A stretch of DNA of 64,000 bases from Bog-105 sp965277435 (GTDB taxonomy: Bacteria > Acidobacteriota > Terriglobia > Bryobacterales > Bryobacteraceae): the NCBI GenBank assembly GCA_965277435.1, contig OZ255821.1, positions 2,976,001-3,040,000 of the forward strand, in the 5' to 3' direction. Numbering within the stretch: the stretch's first letter is position 1; every line of letters starts with the position of its first letter. Positions 16,026-25,512 of this stretch are shown piece after piece. The notes under the pieces were generated by a model, which made no database searches, had not been told where the DNA came from, and was given only the letters and a program-made list of their open reading frames with translations. A program made the position numbers and the translations under genes.

Positions 16026-18097
16026 GATCTGTCCTTACTTTGCTACTGGCCGCCCAGCTCGTCTTTTCGCAGGCATTGCCGCCCACCCCAGGCAGCCAGC
16101 AGACTCCCGGCAGCCCCGGCTCCCGCCAGGATCCACTCGCGCAACAGCCGTCCGGCACGCCGCCTCCCAGCGGAACCAATGCTGCCGCGGGCCGTCCGGC
16201 TGTGTCCCAGATTCTATCCGGAGTCGAGTCGAACCAAACACTGCCCAAAGATCAACGCGCCAATATCATCCCGCGCACGGGGTTTTGGGACATCCTCAAT
16301 CCCTATCGCCTGCCCACCGCCGCCGCCCTGAAACTCGGCCCTGCCGACCGTGCCCGCTCTCTGATCCGTAACGGCATCATTTATCTCTCCCTCTATGATG
16401 CCCTTGCGCTCGCGATCGAAAACAACCTGGATGTCGAAGTGGCTCGCTATGACCTTTCGCTCGCAGGTACCGAAACCCTCCGCGCCAAAGGCGGTGGCGA
16501 TTTGCGCGGCATCGACTACTCGGTAGCCGAAAGCCCCACCGGTGTTGGCGGTCCGGGCAGTCCGCTCCTCAACAGCGCAGCGTCTTCCGTCACACCCAGC
16601 ACACCCACTATCAACGATCTCACCTCGTTAAACGTCCTCACCGAAACCCAAACCGATCTTTCCGTGCAGGGTCCCTCCGCCTTCGCCGCCGGTCCCACCA
16701 TTCCTACGCTTCAACCCACTTTCATCGGCCAGAACACCTGGTTTCAACGGTCGAACGGCGTGTTGCTCACCGGCGCTGGCGGAACCACGGGCGGCTTGCA
16801 ACAGCAGCCTGAAACTCTGAACTTTGTCACGGCCAATTACGCTCTCGTGCAGGGCTTCGGCTACGGTACACAGGTCGAAGTCGATCTCAATAATGCTGCC
16901 CGAGTTCTCTATGGAAGCCAAAATCAGTACGATCCGTTTGCCACCCCCAATACCTCTGTCACGGTGAGCCAGCCGCTCCTTAGAGGCTTCGGACCGCGCG
17001 TAAACCTGCGCTACATTCGTATCGCCAACATCGGCCAGCGCATCTCACGCCTGCTCTTCTACCAACAGCTGATCAGCACCGTCTACGGAGTCGCGCGGCT
17101 CTACTACGATCTGGTCAGCTTGAATGAGAACGCTCAAGTCAAGCGCGAAACATTGGTAGCCGCTCAAAAGCTCTATGACGATGATGCTGCCCAGGTAGAG
17201 CAGGGAACTCTCGCGCCACTCGAACTGACCCGTGCTCGCTCTCTCGTCACGTCAAGTGAGCTCGACCTCATCCAAGCCGAAGGCCTCGTTCATCAGCAGG
17301 AAGTCATACTCAAAACTCAGCTCGCCCGGCGAGGCACCGCCGATCCTGTTCTGGCGAATCTGCACATCACCCCCACCGATCCCATCACCATTCCCAATCA
17401 GGACGACGTTCGCCCGCTCGATCAACTAGTGAATCAAGCGCTAGGCTTACGGCCCGATCTGATTCAAGCCTCGCTGCAAGTCGAAAGCGGTCACGTAGCA
17501 CTCGAGGCATCAAAAAACGCTACGCTTCCGCAAATCGATCTCGTCGGTAACTTCCAAACACGCGGCAGCACGGAGGTCCCGTTCACCTCACTAGGAACTC
17601 CCGGCACCGGCCTGATCACAGCGCCAACGGATTTAGGCGTTGCGGGTCTGCGCACTTCGCGCATTTACCAAGCCGGCATTCAGCTGAATCTGCCTTTGAA
17701 AAACCACGTTGCACAAGCCGATGCAGCGCGCGATCTGATTCAGGTCCGCCAGGCCGAAGCCAGAACACAGCTGCTTGCCAATCAGGTCCGGGAAGAGGTA
17801 GAAAATTCCGTGATCGCGCTTCAGACTGCTCGCTCCGCCTTGAATGCCGCCAGGCAAAGCCGCGTCTATCAGGAACAGTTACTCGACGCGGAAAAAGACA
17901 AACTCGGAGTGGGCGCATCTACTAACTACTTAGTCATCCAACAGGAAAGTTATCTGGCGCAAGCGCGTTCTACCGAAGTCGCCGCGCGCAGCGTCTGGAT
18001 CAAGGCCAGGGTTGCCCTCGACCGCGCCACCGGTAATCTTCTGGAACAACACGGAATCACCTATAGCGACGCGGTAAATGGCACACTGACTCGCTGA
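16022..18097 (+). CDS. TolC-family outer-membrane efflux channel
   Basis: A 691-residue outer-membrane factor completing the tripartite pump. The first 19 residues are a signal peptide ending near SQALP. A Pro/Gly/Ser-rich linker (about 20-70) precedes two OEP repeats of long amphipathic helices; the segment with VSQPLLRGFGPRVN is typical of acidobacterial TolC homologues. It is longer than E. coli TolC because of N-terminal and central Gly/Thr-rich loops. Start is the ATG overlapping the adaptor stop. The next gene starts about 25 nt downstream and may be on the same transcript. Confidence 0.88.
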   Translation: MRSVLTLLLAAQLVFSQALPPTPGSQQTPGSPGSRQDPLAQQPSGTPPPSGTNAAAGRPAVSQILSGVESNQTLPKDQRANIIPRTGFWDILNPYRLPTAAALKLGPADRARSLIRNGIIYLSLYDALALAIENNLDVEVARYDLSLAGTETLRAKGGGDLRGIDYSVAESPTGVGGPGSPLLNSAASSVTPSTPTINDLTSLNVLTETQTDLSVQGPSAFAAGPTIPTLQPTFIGQNTWFQRSNGVLLTGAGGTTGGLQQQPETLNFVTANYALVQGFGYGTQVEVDLNNAARVLYGSQNQYDPFATPNTSVTVSQPLLRGFGPRVNLRYIRIANIGQRISRLLFYQQLISTVYGVARLYYDLVSLNENAQVKRETLVAAQKLYDDDAAQVEQGTLAPLELTRARSLVTSSELDLIQAEGLVHQQEVILKTQLARRGTADPVLANLHITPTDPITIPNQDDVRPLDQLVNQALGLRPDLIQASLQVESGHVALEASKNATLPQIDLVGNFQTRGSTEVPFTSLGTPGTGLITAPTDLGVAGLRTSRIYQAGIQLNLPLKNHVAQADAARDLIQVRQAEARTQLLANQVREEVENSVIALQTARSALNAARQSRVYQEQLLDAEKDKLGVGASTNYLVIQQESYLAQARSTEVAARSVWIKARVALDRATGNLLEQHGITYSDAVNGTLTR

Positions 18098-18121
18098 ACG
18101 TTCGAACGAGTGAGCTTCGTC

Positions 18122-20146
18122 ATGCGATCATTTTCCCTCAGCGGGCTGCGCTACCCGGCCCTGACCATCATCCTTCTCTTGTTGCTCGCTCATCCAGCCG
18201 ACCTGTCGAGCTGCGGTCCCTTTGCGCCCCAGCCCATTTTTTCCAATACGCTCCGCCCGGACGGCCCCGGTTTCGGCATTCTTCAGCCCACCTACGAGCG
18301 CTATTACCTCGTCCAGGCCTATCGTGCAATGACCGGGAGAGCACTTACCCGTGTCCAAGCTGAATCGCTCGATTCTTATCAACGTATAGGTCCAGACGCG
18401 CAAGCTTCCCTGAATAGCTGGCTGGACGCCCGCAAACAACTCCCTGGCATCAGCCCTGTCACCGTGCAGCTCTACCGCTCCGGTCCCAATTATCAAATGA
18501 TTCCTTCGTGTCTCGCCGCTGCGTTCGACAACGCTCGAGAGACGCTCACGCGCTACGTCCGCGAGTTCGGACCGGCCAGCCCCGAAACAAGAGACTGGTT
18601 AGCCGCACAGGATGCCGTGTTCGTCAATTGCGGAGACGCCTCAGCGCTGCCCGATGCGCCTAGATCGAACGAGACGCCCGGCGCGCGTGCGGATCGCGCC
18701 TATCAGATCGCCGCTGCTTATCTCTATTCCGCAAAGTACGAGCAAGCTCGGGCTGCTCTTGAAAACATCGCCGCTGAGAAGTCTTCGCGCTGGCATGTCA
18801 TCGCACCCTACCTGATCGCCCGTGTCGATCTCCGCCAGAATCAATTCGAAGACGCCGCCGCCCAACTCCGTTCTATACTCGCCGACCCGGCCGAATCCAC
18901 CATGCATGCCGCCGCGCAATCCTTGCTCGACTACGCCAACACTCGTGCCTACCCTACTGCCCGCCTCACCGTTCTCGGACACCGCCTTCTCGAAGCCAAC
19001 TCCGCTACCTTTGCCCGGGATCTCGACGATTATACGTTCCTCTACGATCAACTCGAAGACGCAGCGAACGCTGAAAAGCTGCCCAAAGTCGCCGCCCAGG
19101 ATGACCTCACTAACTGGATCTTCACTTTTCAAAATGGCAGCGGCGATACCTCGCTTCAACACTGGAAATCGAGCCAGTCCCAGCCGTGGCTCATCGCCGC
19201 CCTTCATCAGGCCACCGCGAAAGATGCCGCCCCCGAACTGATCGACGCTGCCAACAAGGTCCCGGAAAACTCGCCCGCTTTCCCGACCGCGCAATTCGAA
19301 AGCATACGTCTCACCATCGAATCCGGCCAAACGAAACAGGCGGCCACGCAACTCGATTCATTACTGAAGAAATCCGCTACTTTCGACCCTTCCACGGCTA
19401 ACGCCTTCCGCGCCGAGCGCTTGAAAATTGCTGAATCCCTCGATGTGTTCCTGACGCATGCCCCCCGCATCAGTCAGAACGAAGACGACTCGAAGAAAAC
19501 CACCATAGCCTTCGATGCCGACGCCACTCGCATCTTCAATCGAAGCCTGCCCCAATCCCTCTGGCTCGACGCGCTCCGCGACCCGAAGCTCGACCTGTCA
19601 CTCCGCACCGCTCTAGAAAAAGCTCAACGGGTGCGCGCCATCCTGCTCAATACTGGCGCACCCAACTTCGACGCCATCTTCTGGCTCCTCCACCACCCCG
19701 AGTCGCAACCCTCGGTGCGTACCGGCGAATTCACGCGCTCCACTCCCAACGGTCGCATCGACAATTTCCGCGATAACTGGTGGTGCGCGCCGACATCCGC
19801 GGGCGAAGCCGAACTAACAGGCCTCCTGCCGCGTCTCTATCCGCCGGACCATCCGCCCCAGGCGGCCTTCCTGAATGCCGCCCAGAAGGATGCCGCCAAC
19901 CAGGAGCAACGCCACTTGCAGGCCGCCGGAAGTGCGCCGCAATTTTTGTCGACAGCGGTCCTTCGCTGGGCCAACTCTCATCCCGGCGATCCACGAAACG
20001 CCGAAGCTCTGGCCCTGGCCGTCAAGACCTCCCGCTTCGGCTGCGCCGACAAAGATTCCGCGCCATTCATACACGCCGCCTTCAACCTCCTGCACACCCG
20101 CTACCGCCAAACCCCCTGGGCCAAACGCACCCCCTACTGGTATTAG
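18122..20146 (+). CDS. Secreted helical-repeat protein of unknown family (possible lipoprotein)
   Basis: A 674-residue protein I do not recognise. Residues 1-30 are a signal peptide; LSSC looks like a lipobox, so it may be lipid-anchored. The N-terminal part carries an odd conserved-looking block (CGPFAPQPIFSNTLRPDGPG), then the remainder is rich in Ala/Leu helices with YLYSAKYEQARAALENIAAEK and similar segments resembling tetratricopeptide repeats. Start: the ATG at 18122; a GTG at 18110 is possible. It follows the RND pump closely in the same direction and overlaps the end of the convergent LysR gene by 3-4 nt. A scaffold or periplasmic assembly role is inference only. Confidence 0.65.
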   Translation: MRSFSLSGLRYPALTIILLLLLAHPADLSSCGPFAPQPIFSNTLRPDGPGFGILQPTYERYYLVQAYRAMTGRALTRVQAESLDSYQRIGPDAQASLNSWLDARKQLPGISPVTVQLYRSGPNYQMIPSCLAAAFDNARETLTRYVREFGPASPETRDWLAAQDAVFVNCGDASALPDAPRSNETPGARADRAYQIAAAYLYSAKYEQARAALENIAAEKSSRWHVIAPYLIARVDLRQNQFEDAAAQLRSILADPAESTMHAAAQSLLDYANTRAYPTARLTVLGHRLLEANSATFARDLDDYTFLYDQLEDAANAEKLPKVAAQDDLTNWIFTFQNGSGDTSLQHWKSSQSQPWLIAALHQATAKDAAPELIDAANKVPENSPAFPTAQFESIRLTIESGQTKQAATQLDSLLKKSATFDPSTANAFRAERLKIAESLDVFLTHAPRISQNEDDSKKTTIAFDADATRIFNRSLPQSLWLDALRDPKLDLSLRTALEKAQRVRAILLNTGAPNFDAIFWLLHHPESQPSVRTGEFTRSTPNGRIDNFRDNWWCAPTSAGEAELTGLLPRLYPPDHPPQAAFLNAAQKDAANQEQRHLQAAGSAPQFLSTAVLRWANSHPGDPRNAEALALAVKTSRFGCADKDSAPFIHAAFNLLHTRYRQTPWAKRTPYWY

Positions 20147-21036
20147 CGGCGAGCGCTTCTTACAATTTGTGCGAACTGCCCCACTATCGCGCGCGATTCT
20201 CCGGCAAGCGAAGCAAATTCTAAGCTGCTAAACACCTTTGTATCGCGCAGGGTGAGACAGACAACATCGCGTGATGCGATGGTCCGAACGCATTCCGGCG
20301 CTACCGAAACTCCGAATCCAGCACCAACGAGCCGCAGAATTGTCAGCCAGTGAGAAGCTTCCTGCACGATGTTTGGACGAAAGCCATACTGCTCGAATAT
20401 GGTAAGCGGCTTTTCAAAGGCGCGGACGCCTGCGGCCCGAGGGAAGTACACGAATGGTTCGCTGCGCAAGGCGCCTGGAGAAATGCTCTTCTGCTTCGCA
20501 CGCGGATGGTTGGCGGGGAGCACGGCGACGAAAGGCTCGGAAAAGAAGGGGGAGACATTCAGGCCATCAGCGGGATCGCCGTCCCGCAGAATGCCGGCGT
20601 CCAACGTACCGTTCCCCAAACCCTCCATCACGCGACTGGTAAACGACTCGTGCAGATGCAGGCGCACGCGAGGATAGGCTTCAAGGTAAGTGCGAAAAAT
20701 ACCGGACAATCCCGTCAGCATTCCCGATCCCACGAAGCCAATGTGGAGAGAACCTACTTCTCCCCGGCCAACGTCGCGCATCTCCTCAATATCACGTTGA
20801 ACGTTGCGTAGCGTGCGAAGAGCGCTTGGTAGAAACACTTCGCCTGCCGCGGTCAAGCTGACCGAGCGCGAGCTTCGCGTAAAAAGTTGATATCCGAGCA
20901 TCTCTTCGAGCTGGCGAATCTGCTGCGACAAGGGCGGCTGGCTCAGGTGGAGCCGCGCCGCTGCACGTCCGAAGTGAAGTTCTTCCGCGACCGCCGCAAA
21001 GTACCGCAGGTGGCGCAGTTCGACACCCTCATTCAT
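20143..21036 (-). CDS. LysR-family transcriptional regulator
   Basis: A 297-residue LTTR: N-terminal winged helix-turn-helix (about residues 5-65, LRYFAAVAEELHFGRAAARL then LSQPPLSQQIRQLEEMLG) and a C-terminal periplasmic-binding-like effector domain (about 95-290). I use the ATG at 21036 because the family N-terminus (MNEGVELRHLRYF) starts there; the longer open frame upstream overlaps the divergent gene. Transcribed divergently from a GNAT acetyltransferase with a dyad between them, so it probably controls that gene and itself. Effector unknown. Confidence 0.9.
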   Translation of the reverse strand: MNEGVELRHLRYFAAVAEELHFGRAAARLHLSQPPLSQQIRQLEEMLGYQLFTRSSRSVSLTAAGEVFLPSALRTLRNVQRDIEEMRDVGRGEVGSLHIGFVGSGMLTGLSGIFRTYLEAYPRVRLHLHESFTSRVMEGLGNGTLDAGILRDGDPADGLNVSPFFSEPFVAVLPANHPRAKQKSISPGALRSEPFVYFPRAAGVRAFEKPLTIFEQYGFRPNIVQEASHWLTILRLVGAGFGVSVAPECVRTIASRDVVCLTLRDTKVFSSLEFASLAGESRAIVGQFAQIVRSARR

Positions 21037-21057
21037 ATGTAGAACATCATAATGCAG

Positions 21058-21074
21058 TCCAACAAGATATTGGA
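21058..21074. promoter_or_regulatory. Dyad in the LysR/GNAT divergent region
   Basis: TCCAA, seven bases, then TTGGA: a perfect 5-7-5 inverted repeat (TCCAACAAGATATTGGA). It sits 22 bp from the LysR start and 48 bp from the acetyltransferase start, where a LysR-type protein normally binds. It does not show the exact T-N11-A spacing, so binding is inferred from position and symmetry. Confidence 0.45.
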
Positions 21075-21122
21075 CGTATCGTTCCGCACCAGGCAAACTG
21101 ATTTCGAGGGGGCTTGAGCGCA

Positions 21123-21605
21123 ATGCAAATAAGCGAGAAGATCGACATCCGGGCGCTACAGCCGCATGAAGACGCGCGGGCATTTCGGAAACTGAACGAG
21201 GAGTGGATCACGCACTACTTTGCGTTAGAACAGAAGGACCGCGACATTCTGGACGACCCGGAAAACACGATTCTCCGCCAGGGTGGTCACATCTTCATGG
21301 CGTACGCTGCGGGCCAGGCTGCCGGCTGCCTCGCTCTCATTCCTCTGGGTAATGGTGTCTATGAACTTTCCAAAATGGCGGTCTCGCCCGGGCTTCGCGG
21401 TCTTGGGATCGGCCGCCGATTGCTCGAACATGCCATCACAGAGGCTAAAGCGATTGGAGCCAAGTCGTTATTTCTGGGTAGTAACACCAAATTGAAGAGC
21501 GCCGTGCATCTGTACGAGTCCGTCGGGTTCCGTCATGTGCCGCCCGACAGAATCCCGCCCCTCCCGTACACGCGCGCCAATGTTTTTATGGAAATGCAGC
21601 TCTGA
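21123..21605 (+). CDS. GNAT-family N-acetyltransferase
   Basis: 160 residues. The acetyl-CoA pyrophosphate-binding motif A is present as LRGLGIGRRLLEHAITEA (about residues 85-102), and the C-terminal VHLYESVGFRHV is the motif B region. I use the ATG at 21123; a TTG at 21114 is the alternative. It is divergent from the LysR regulator, which suggests LysR-controlled expression. The acceptor substrate (small molecule or peptide amine) is not predictable. Confidence 0.85.
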   Translation: MQISEKIDIRALQPHEDARAFRKLNEEWITHYFALEQKDRDILDDPENTILRQGGHIFMAYAAGQAAGCLALIPLGNGVYELSKMAVSPGLRGLGIGRRLLEHAITEAKAIGAKSLFLGSNTKLKSAVHLYESVGFRHVPPDRIPPLPYTRANVFMEMQL

Positions 21606-21638
21606 CCCACCCGCCATAAGTTCGCGCGCAATCCTCCC

Positions 21639-21667
21639 TTGACAATCTCTGGGAAACGTCTCATACT
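21639..21667 (+). promoter_or_regulatory. Sigma-70 promoter of the PadR-ADOP operon
   Basis: A perfect -35 hexamer TTGACA (21639-21644), a 17-bp spacer and a -10 hexamer CATACT (21662-21667). A start near 21674 would leave a leader of only about 23 nt, which contains AGGAG ahead of the TTG start codon at 21697. Confidence 0.7.
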
Positions 21668-21696
21668 CCCCATAGATCCTCATAGGAGCAGAGAAG

Positions 21697-22029
21697 TTGG
21701 CCAAGTCTGAACAACCCGCCCTGCTGCAGGGAACCCTCGACCTCCTCATCCTGCACGCCCTTCAGCGCGGTTCCCTGCACGGCTACGCCATCGCGCAAAC
21801 AATTCACTTGTTATCCGATGAAGTTCTCAAAGTCGAAGAAGGCTCGCTCTATCCCGCCCTCTATCGCCTGGAACTCAACAACGCGATCTCCGCCCAGTGG
21901 GGACTCTCGGAAAATAATCGAAAAGCCAAATACTACTCCCTTACTAAACGAGGCAAGAAACTGGTCGCCGAACAGGAAGCGACCTGGACCCGTCTCTCAA
22001 CCGCCGTCCAGCGTGTCTTGGCAAGTTAA
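21697..22029 (+). CDS. PadR-family transcriptional regulator (acidobacterial type)
   Basis: A 110-residue winged-helix repressor. The family opening (LLQGTLDLLILHALQRGSLH) and the wing-region motif VEEGSLYPALYRLE are clear. The start is a TTG at 21697: AGGAG lies 8 nt upstream and the protein begins exactly where family members begin, so this non-ATG start is convincing. It is followed by a duplicated orphan permease after 6 nt, the arrangement known for acidobacterial PadR/ADOP pairs, and presumably represses its own operon from the promoter at 21639. Confidence 0.9.
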   Translation: MAKSEQPALLQGTLDLLILHALQRGSLHGYAIAQTIHLLSDEVLKVEEGSLYPALYRLELNNAISAQWGLSENNRKAKYYSLTKRGKKLVAEQEATWTRLSTAVQRVLAS

Positions 22030-22035
22030 CCGTTC

Positions 22036-24648
22036 ATGCGCCGGTTCCTTCTCAAACTCCTGCGCCGTAAGCGCCTTGCCCGAGACCTCGATACCGAGCT
22101 TGCCTTTCATCGCGAAATGTCCGCCCAGCACCAGAACGCGGTTGGCTTAGGCAATGCATCTCTCGTGAAGGAACACGCCTTCGACCTGTGGCGTTTCATT
22201 CTTATCGAGAATCTATGGCGCGACCTCCTCTATGCGATCCGCGGGCTTGCTTCGAGCCCTGCTCTGATTGTCAGCGCCTTGCTGTCGCTCGGTCTTGGAA
22301 TCGGAGTAAATACCGCCATTTTCCAGCTGCTTGACGCAGTACGCCTGAAAAGTTTGCCCATACAAAATCCGCAGCAACTCGCGGAGGTGCAAATTGCAGG
22401 CGGCCATGGCGGAATGGGCATGAATCCCGGCGAATATCCTGAACTCACCTGGCCCATTTGGCAGGAACTCCGCGCCCACCAGCAAGCCTTCTCCGGCCTT
22501 TTCGCCTGGGCTGCGGACGGCATGAATGTCGGCGAGGGCGCTCAAATGCGCCGCGTGCGAGCGATCTGGGTCAGCGGCGATTTCTTCCGTGTCTTAGGCG
22601 TTCAGCCCTGGCGCGGTAGATTGATCTCGCCGCAAGACGAAGGTCCTTGTCCAGAGAATGTGGCCGTTGTTAGCTACTCGTTCTGGCAAAACGCCCTCGG
22701 CGGTGGTGCACTCGGTCGCACCTGGATCTCACGCCACGGCGACATCATCGGCGTTACACCCCCTAATTTTTTCGGCCTCTCCGTAGGTGATCCCTTCGAC
22801 ATCGCACTCCCTCTCTGCCAGCCGAAAGACATGCCTCGCGATTTGTTCAATCTCGCGGTCATGGGCCGCCTCCGCCCGCGCTGGACCATCGAGCGCGCCT
22901 CACAGCAATTGAAGAGCATCAGCCCTGCGATCTTCAACCTGACAGCGCCGACCGATAGCAGCCCTCAAGCCATTGCCACCTTTAAACGATTCAAACTGAC
23001 TGCGATCCCGGCCGGCCACGGCGTGAGCGTGCTGCGCGAGCAATATAGCTCTTCGCTCTGGCTACTGCTTTCTATCACTGGACTTGTGCTGCTGATCGCT
23101 TGCGCCAATCTGGCGAATCTTTTACTCGCCCGCGCCAGCACCCGTGATCGTGAACTCGCCGTGCGCCTCGCCCTCGGAGCGTCTGCTCCGCGATTAGTAC
23201 AGCAGTTGTTCGTTGAAGGCGGTTTACTCGCTGCCATCGGGGCAGTTCTGGGAATCAGTATCGCGCCCCTTCTTACCAGGATTCTTGTTTGGTCTCTTTC
23301 GACCGAAGGCAACGTCGTCAGCCTGCCGATCGCGATGGACTGGCGGCTCCTCCTCTTCACCGCCGCTGTTTGTGCCGTGACCTGTCTCATTTTCGGGGCC
23401 ATTCCTGCCCAGCGTGCCTTGCAAACGCAGCCTGGAAATACCCTGAGAACCGCCGGCAGAGGTCTCACCGCAAACCGTCGGCGCTTCCTCATGCAACGCG
23501 TCTTGGTGATCACCCAAATTGCCGTTTCCCTCATGCTGCTCATTGGCGCGTTACTGTTCGTCCGCAGCTTTCGCAAATTGCTGACCTTTGATCCCGGCAT
23601 GCGGGAAAGCAACATTACCGTTGCTTTCCTCGCCTTTGGCGATGCTCACATCGCGAGTGACCACTACCTCGAGTTCCAGCACCGGCTATTAGAAGAAGTG
23701 AAATCGATCCCGGGCGTGCTCAACGCGGCATCCACGACAAATATTCCGCTCCTCGGGTCGAGCTGGGAACATGGCGTCCGTGCCGGATCGGTCGAGAGCG
23801 TCTCTAAATTCACCTGGGTCAGTCCCGGCTATTTCGACACCATGGGCATTCGCCTGCTTGCCGGACGCAACTTCCAGGAAAGCGATTCCCGCTCCTCGCT
23901 CCGCGTCGCCGTCGTCAACCAGACCTTTGCACGTAGATTTTTTGGAGGCATCAGTCCCGTCGGCAAAACACTGCGTACTGTCATGGAACCCAAGTATCCG
24001 TCCACAGTCTACGAAATCATCGGAGTCATTCCAGACACTAAATACAATGGCCTCCGTGACGTCACGCCGCCAATGGCATTCGCACCCGCTTCGCAGTATC
24101 CTGATCCGTCGCCGTTCGAACCCTTGGTCATCCATTCGAACTTACCTTCCTCGCATCTGGTAGCCACATTGCGGCGCACGATCGCGCAAAAGCACCCGGG
24201 AATTGTGACTACCGGGGGAAACTTCCAAAGCGCCATTCGCGACGGCATGGTGCAGGAACGAATGATGGCTATGCTGTCGACCTTCTTCGGCCTGCTCGCC
24301 GCGCTGCTCGCCGTCATCGGCCTTTACGGTGTCATCTCTTACCTCGTGGCCAGCCGCCGCAACGAATTCGGCGTTCGCCTGGCGCTTGGAGCATCCCGCT
24401 CTCAAATGATCATCATGGTTCTGCGCGATGTCTGGACACTGTTAGCGGTGGGAATTCTCATCGGAGCTGCACTGTCCCTGGTCGGCGGCCGAGCCGTCAG
24501 TTCTCTGCTGTTTGGTCTTACCGCCTACGATCCGCTGACTCTCACCGCCGCCACCCTGCTGCTCATCCTCATTTCCCTCCTGGCCAGTTTCGCCCCCGCT
24601 TACCGTGCCTCGAAGACGGACCCGATGATCGCCCTCCGCTACGAGTAA
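22036..24648 (+). CDS. ADOP-type duplicated orphan ABC permease (MacB/FtsX-like)
   Basis: An 870-residue inner-membrane protein with two MacB-like periplasmic core domains and two FtsX-type membrane blocks. The first block begins near residue 75 (SLGLGIGVNTAIFQLLDAVR); a central helix pair near 345-450 includes CANLANLLLARASTRDRELA; the C-terminal block (about 740-860) ends with ASKTDPMIALRYE. No ATPase gene is adjacent, the defining feature of the orphan class. Co-transcribed with the PadR gene. Members are thought to be MacB-like transporters or mechanotransmission permeases; the substrate is unknown. Confidence 0.9.
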   Translation: MRRFLLKLLRRKRLARDLDTELAFHREMSAQHQNAVGLGNASLVKEHAFDLWRFILIENLWRDLLYAIRGLASSPALIVSALLSLGLGIGVNTAIFQLLDAVRLKSLPIQNPQQLAEVQIAGGHGGMGMNPGEYPELTWPIWQELRAHQQAFSGLFAWAADGMNVGEGAQMRRVRAIWVSGDFFRVLGVQPWRGRLISPQDEGPCPENVAVVSYSFWQNALGGGALGRTWISRHGDIIGVTPPNFFGLSVGDPFDIALPLCQPKDMPRDLFNLAVMGRLRPRWTIERASQQLKSISPAIFNLTAPTDSSPQAIATFKRFKLTAIPAGHGVSVLREQYSSSLWLLLSITGLVLLIACANLANLLLARASTRDRELAVRLALGASAPRLVQQLFVEGGLLAAIGAVLGISIAPLLTRILVWSLSTEGNVVSLPIAMDWRLLLFTAAVCAVTCLIFGAIPAQRALQTQPGNTLRTAGRGLTANRRRFLMQRVLVITQIAVSLMLLIGALLFVRSFRKLLTFDPGMRESNITVAFLAFGDAHIASDHYLEFQHRLLEEVKSIPGVLNAASTTNIPLLGSSWEHGVRAGSVESVSKFTWVSPGYFDTMGIRLLAGRNFQESDSRSSLRVAVVNQTFARRFFGGISPVGKTLRTVMEPKYPSTVYEIIGVIPDTKYNGLRDVTPPMAFAPASQYPDPSPFEPLVIHSNLPSSHLVATLRRTIAQKHPGIVTTGGNFQSAIRDGMVQERMMAMLSTFFGLLAALLAVIGLYGVISYLVASRRNEFGVRLALGASRSQMIIMVLRDVWTLLAVGILIGAALSLVGGRAVSSLLFGLTAYDPLTLTAATLLLILISLLASFAPAYRASKTDPMIALRYE

Positions 24649-24704
24649 GAATCCGAGCCGGAAGCGTCAGCGCCCCGATCCATAAGCCCTCATAGCGGCA
24701 CGCG

Positions 24705-25469
24705 TCAGGGTATGTCCGCCAACGTGACGCGAGCTCGTTCAAATCCGGCCGGCTCCACATGGACTGATCCTTGAAACGGCCGGTTGATGTCTCCAATCGC
24801 GACCAGGACCGACGAGATCATCAGGGTCAACATAATTACCTGGATCAGGTGAAGTCGAAAGTAAGACGTACCGAAGAGGCAAGCTGACGAGATAATAACT
24901 ATTGCGCCCAAGACGAGCACAAACCATAATATGTCCGGCAGATAGGCGTTCACCTGTAACTGCCTCAGGCGTCGGTATTCCGTCATGCGGACGAGTTCGC
25001 TAAACGTGTGGTCCAGACTTGTTTGCTCGAGGGCGGTGTGTGTCTCGGTCACGGCCAGGGACGCCCAGAGTCGCCGGACGATTGCGTGAGAGGCGGGACT
25101 GAGTTCACCACGGCTCATGGCCGGCCACTCCTTTGTGAGCATCACCTCTACATAACGAGTAGCGAGATCGAAGATTTTCCCGCGCTGCCCGGCAGGCAAG
25201 CCGCGCGACGACCGCACCACACTGACCAGGCAGTTAGCCTCCGCGTCGGCGTTTACGTCCGCGAGCTGAAAATTCGTCCAAACCGCAAAGAGCATAAAGC
25301 CAATGATTACCGCGTACGTACTGCCGAGGACGCTGACATGCCAACCGATCAGTTCATTGTGTTGGCGGCGCAATTCACCGGGCCAGACGAACCGCAGCAG
25401 GAACAGCAGCGCTACCGCCGCCCCGACCGCAGCCAACACTACCAGGAAATTTTCGAAGCTATCCAACAC
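24705..25469 (-). CDS. DUF4239-like membrane protein
   Basis: 254 residues, GTG start at 25469 (codon two is TTG, the alternative). Hydrophobic segments at about 7-27, 47-66, and 179-230 (two to three helices) surround a helical soluble middle, as in DUF4239/bestrophin-like proteins; the region HVSVLGSTYAVIIGFMLFAVW is the family-typical second membrane stretch. Function is not established for the family. It is on the same strand as, and 43 nt downstream of, the LDH-family gene, so co-transcription is possible. Confidence 0.65.
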   Translation of the reverse strand: MLDSFENFLVVLAAVGAAVALLFLLRFVWPGELRRQHNELIGWHVSVLGSTYAVIIGFMLFAVWTNFQLADVNADAEANCLVSVVRSSRGLPAGQRGKIFDLATRYVEVMLTKEWPAMSRGELSPASHAIVRRLWASLAVTETHTALEQTSLDHTFSELVRMTEYRRLRQLQVNAYLPDILWFVLVLGAIVIISSACLFGTSYFRLHLIQVIMLTLMISSVLVAIGDINRPFQGSVHVEPAGFERARVTLADIP

Positions 25470-25512
25470 CGGATACCATTCCAGAACACCAGATTCGCGT
25501 GCCGCGACCTCA

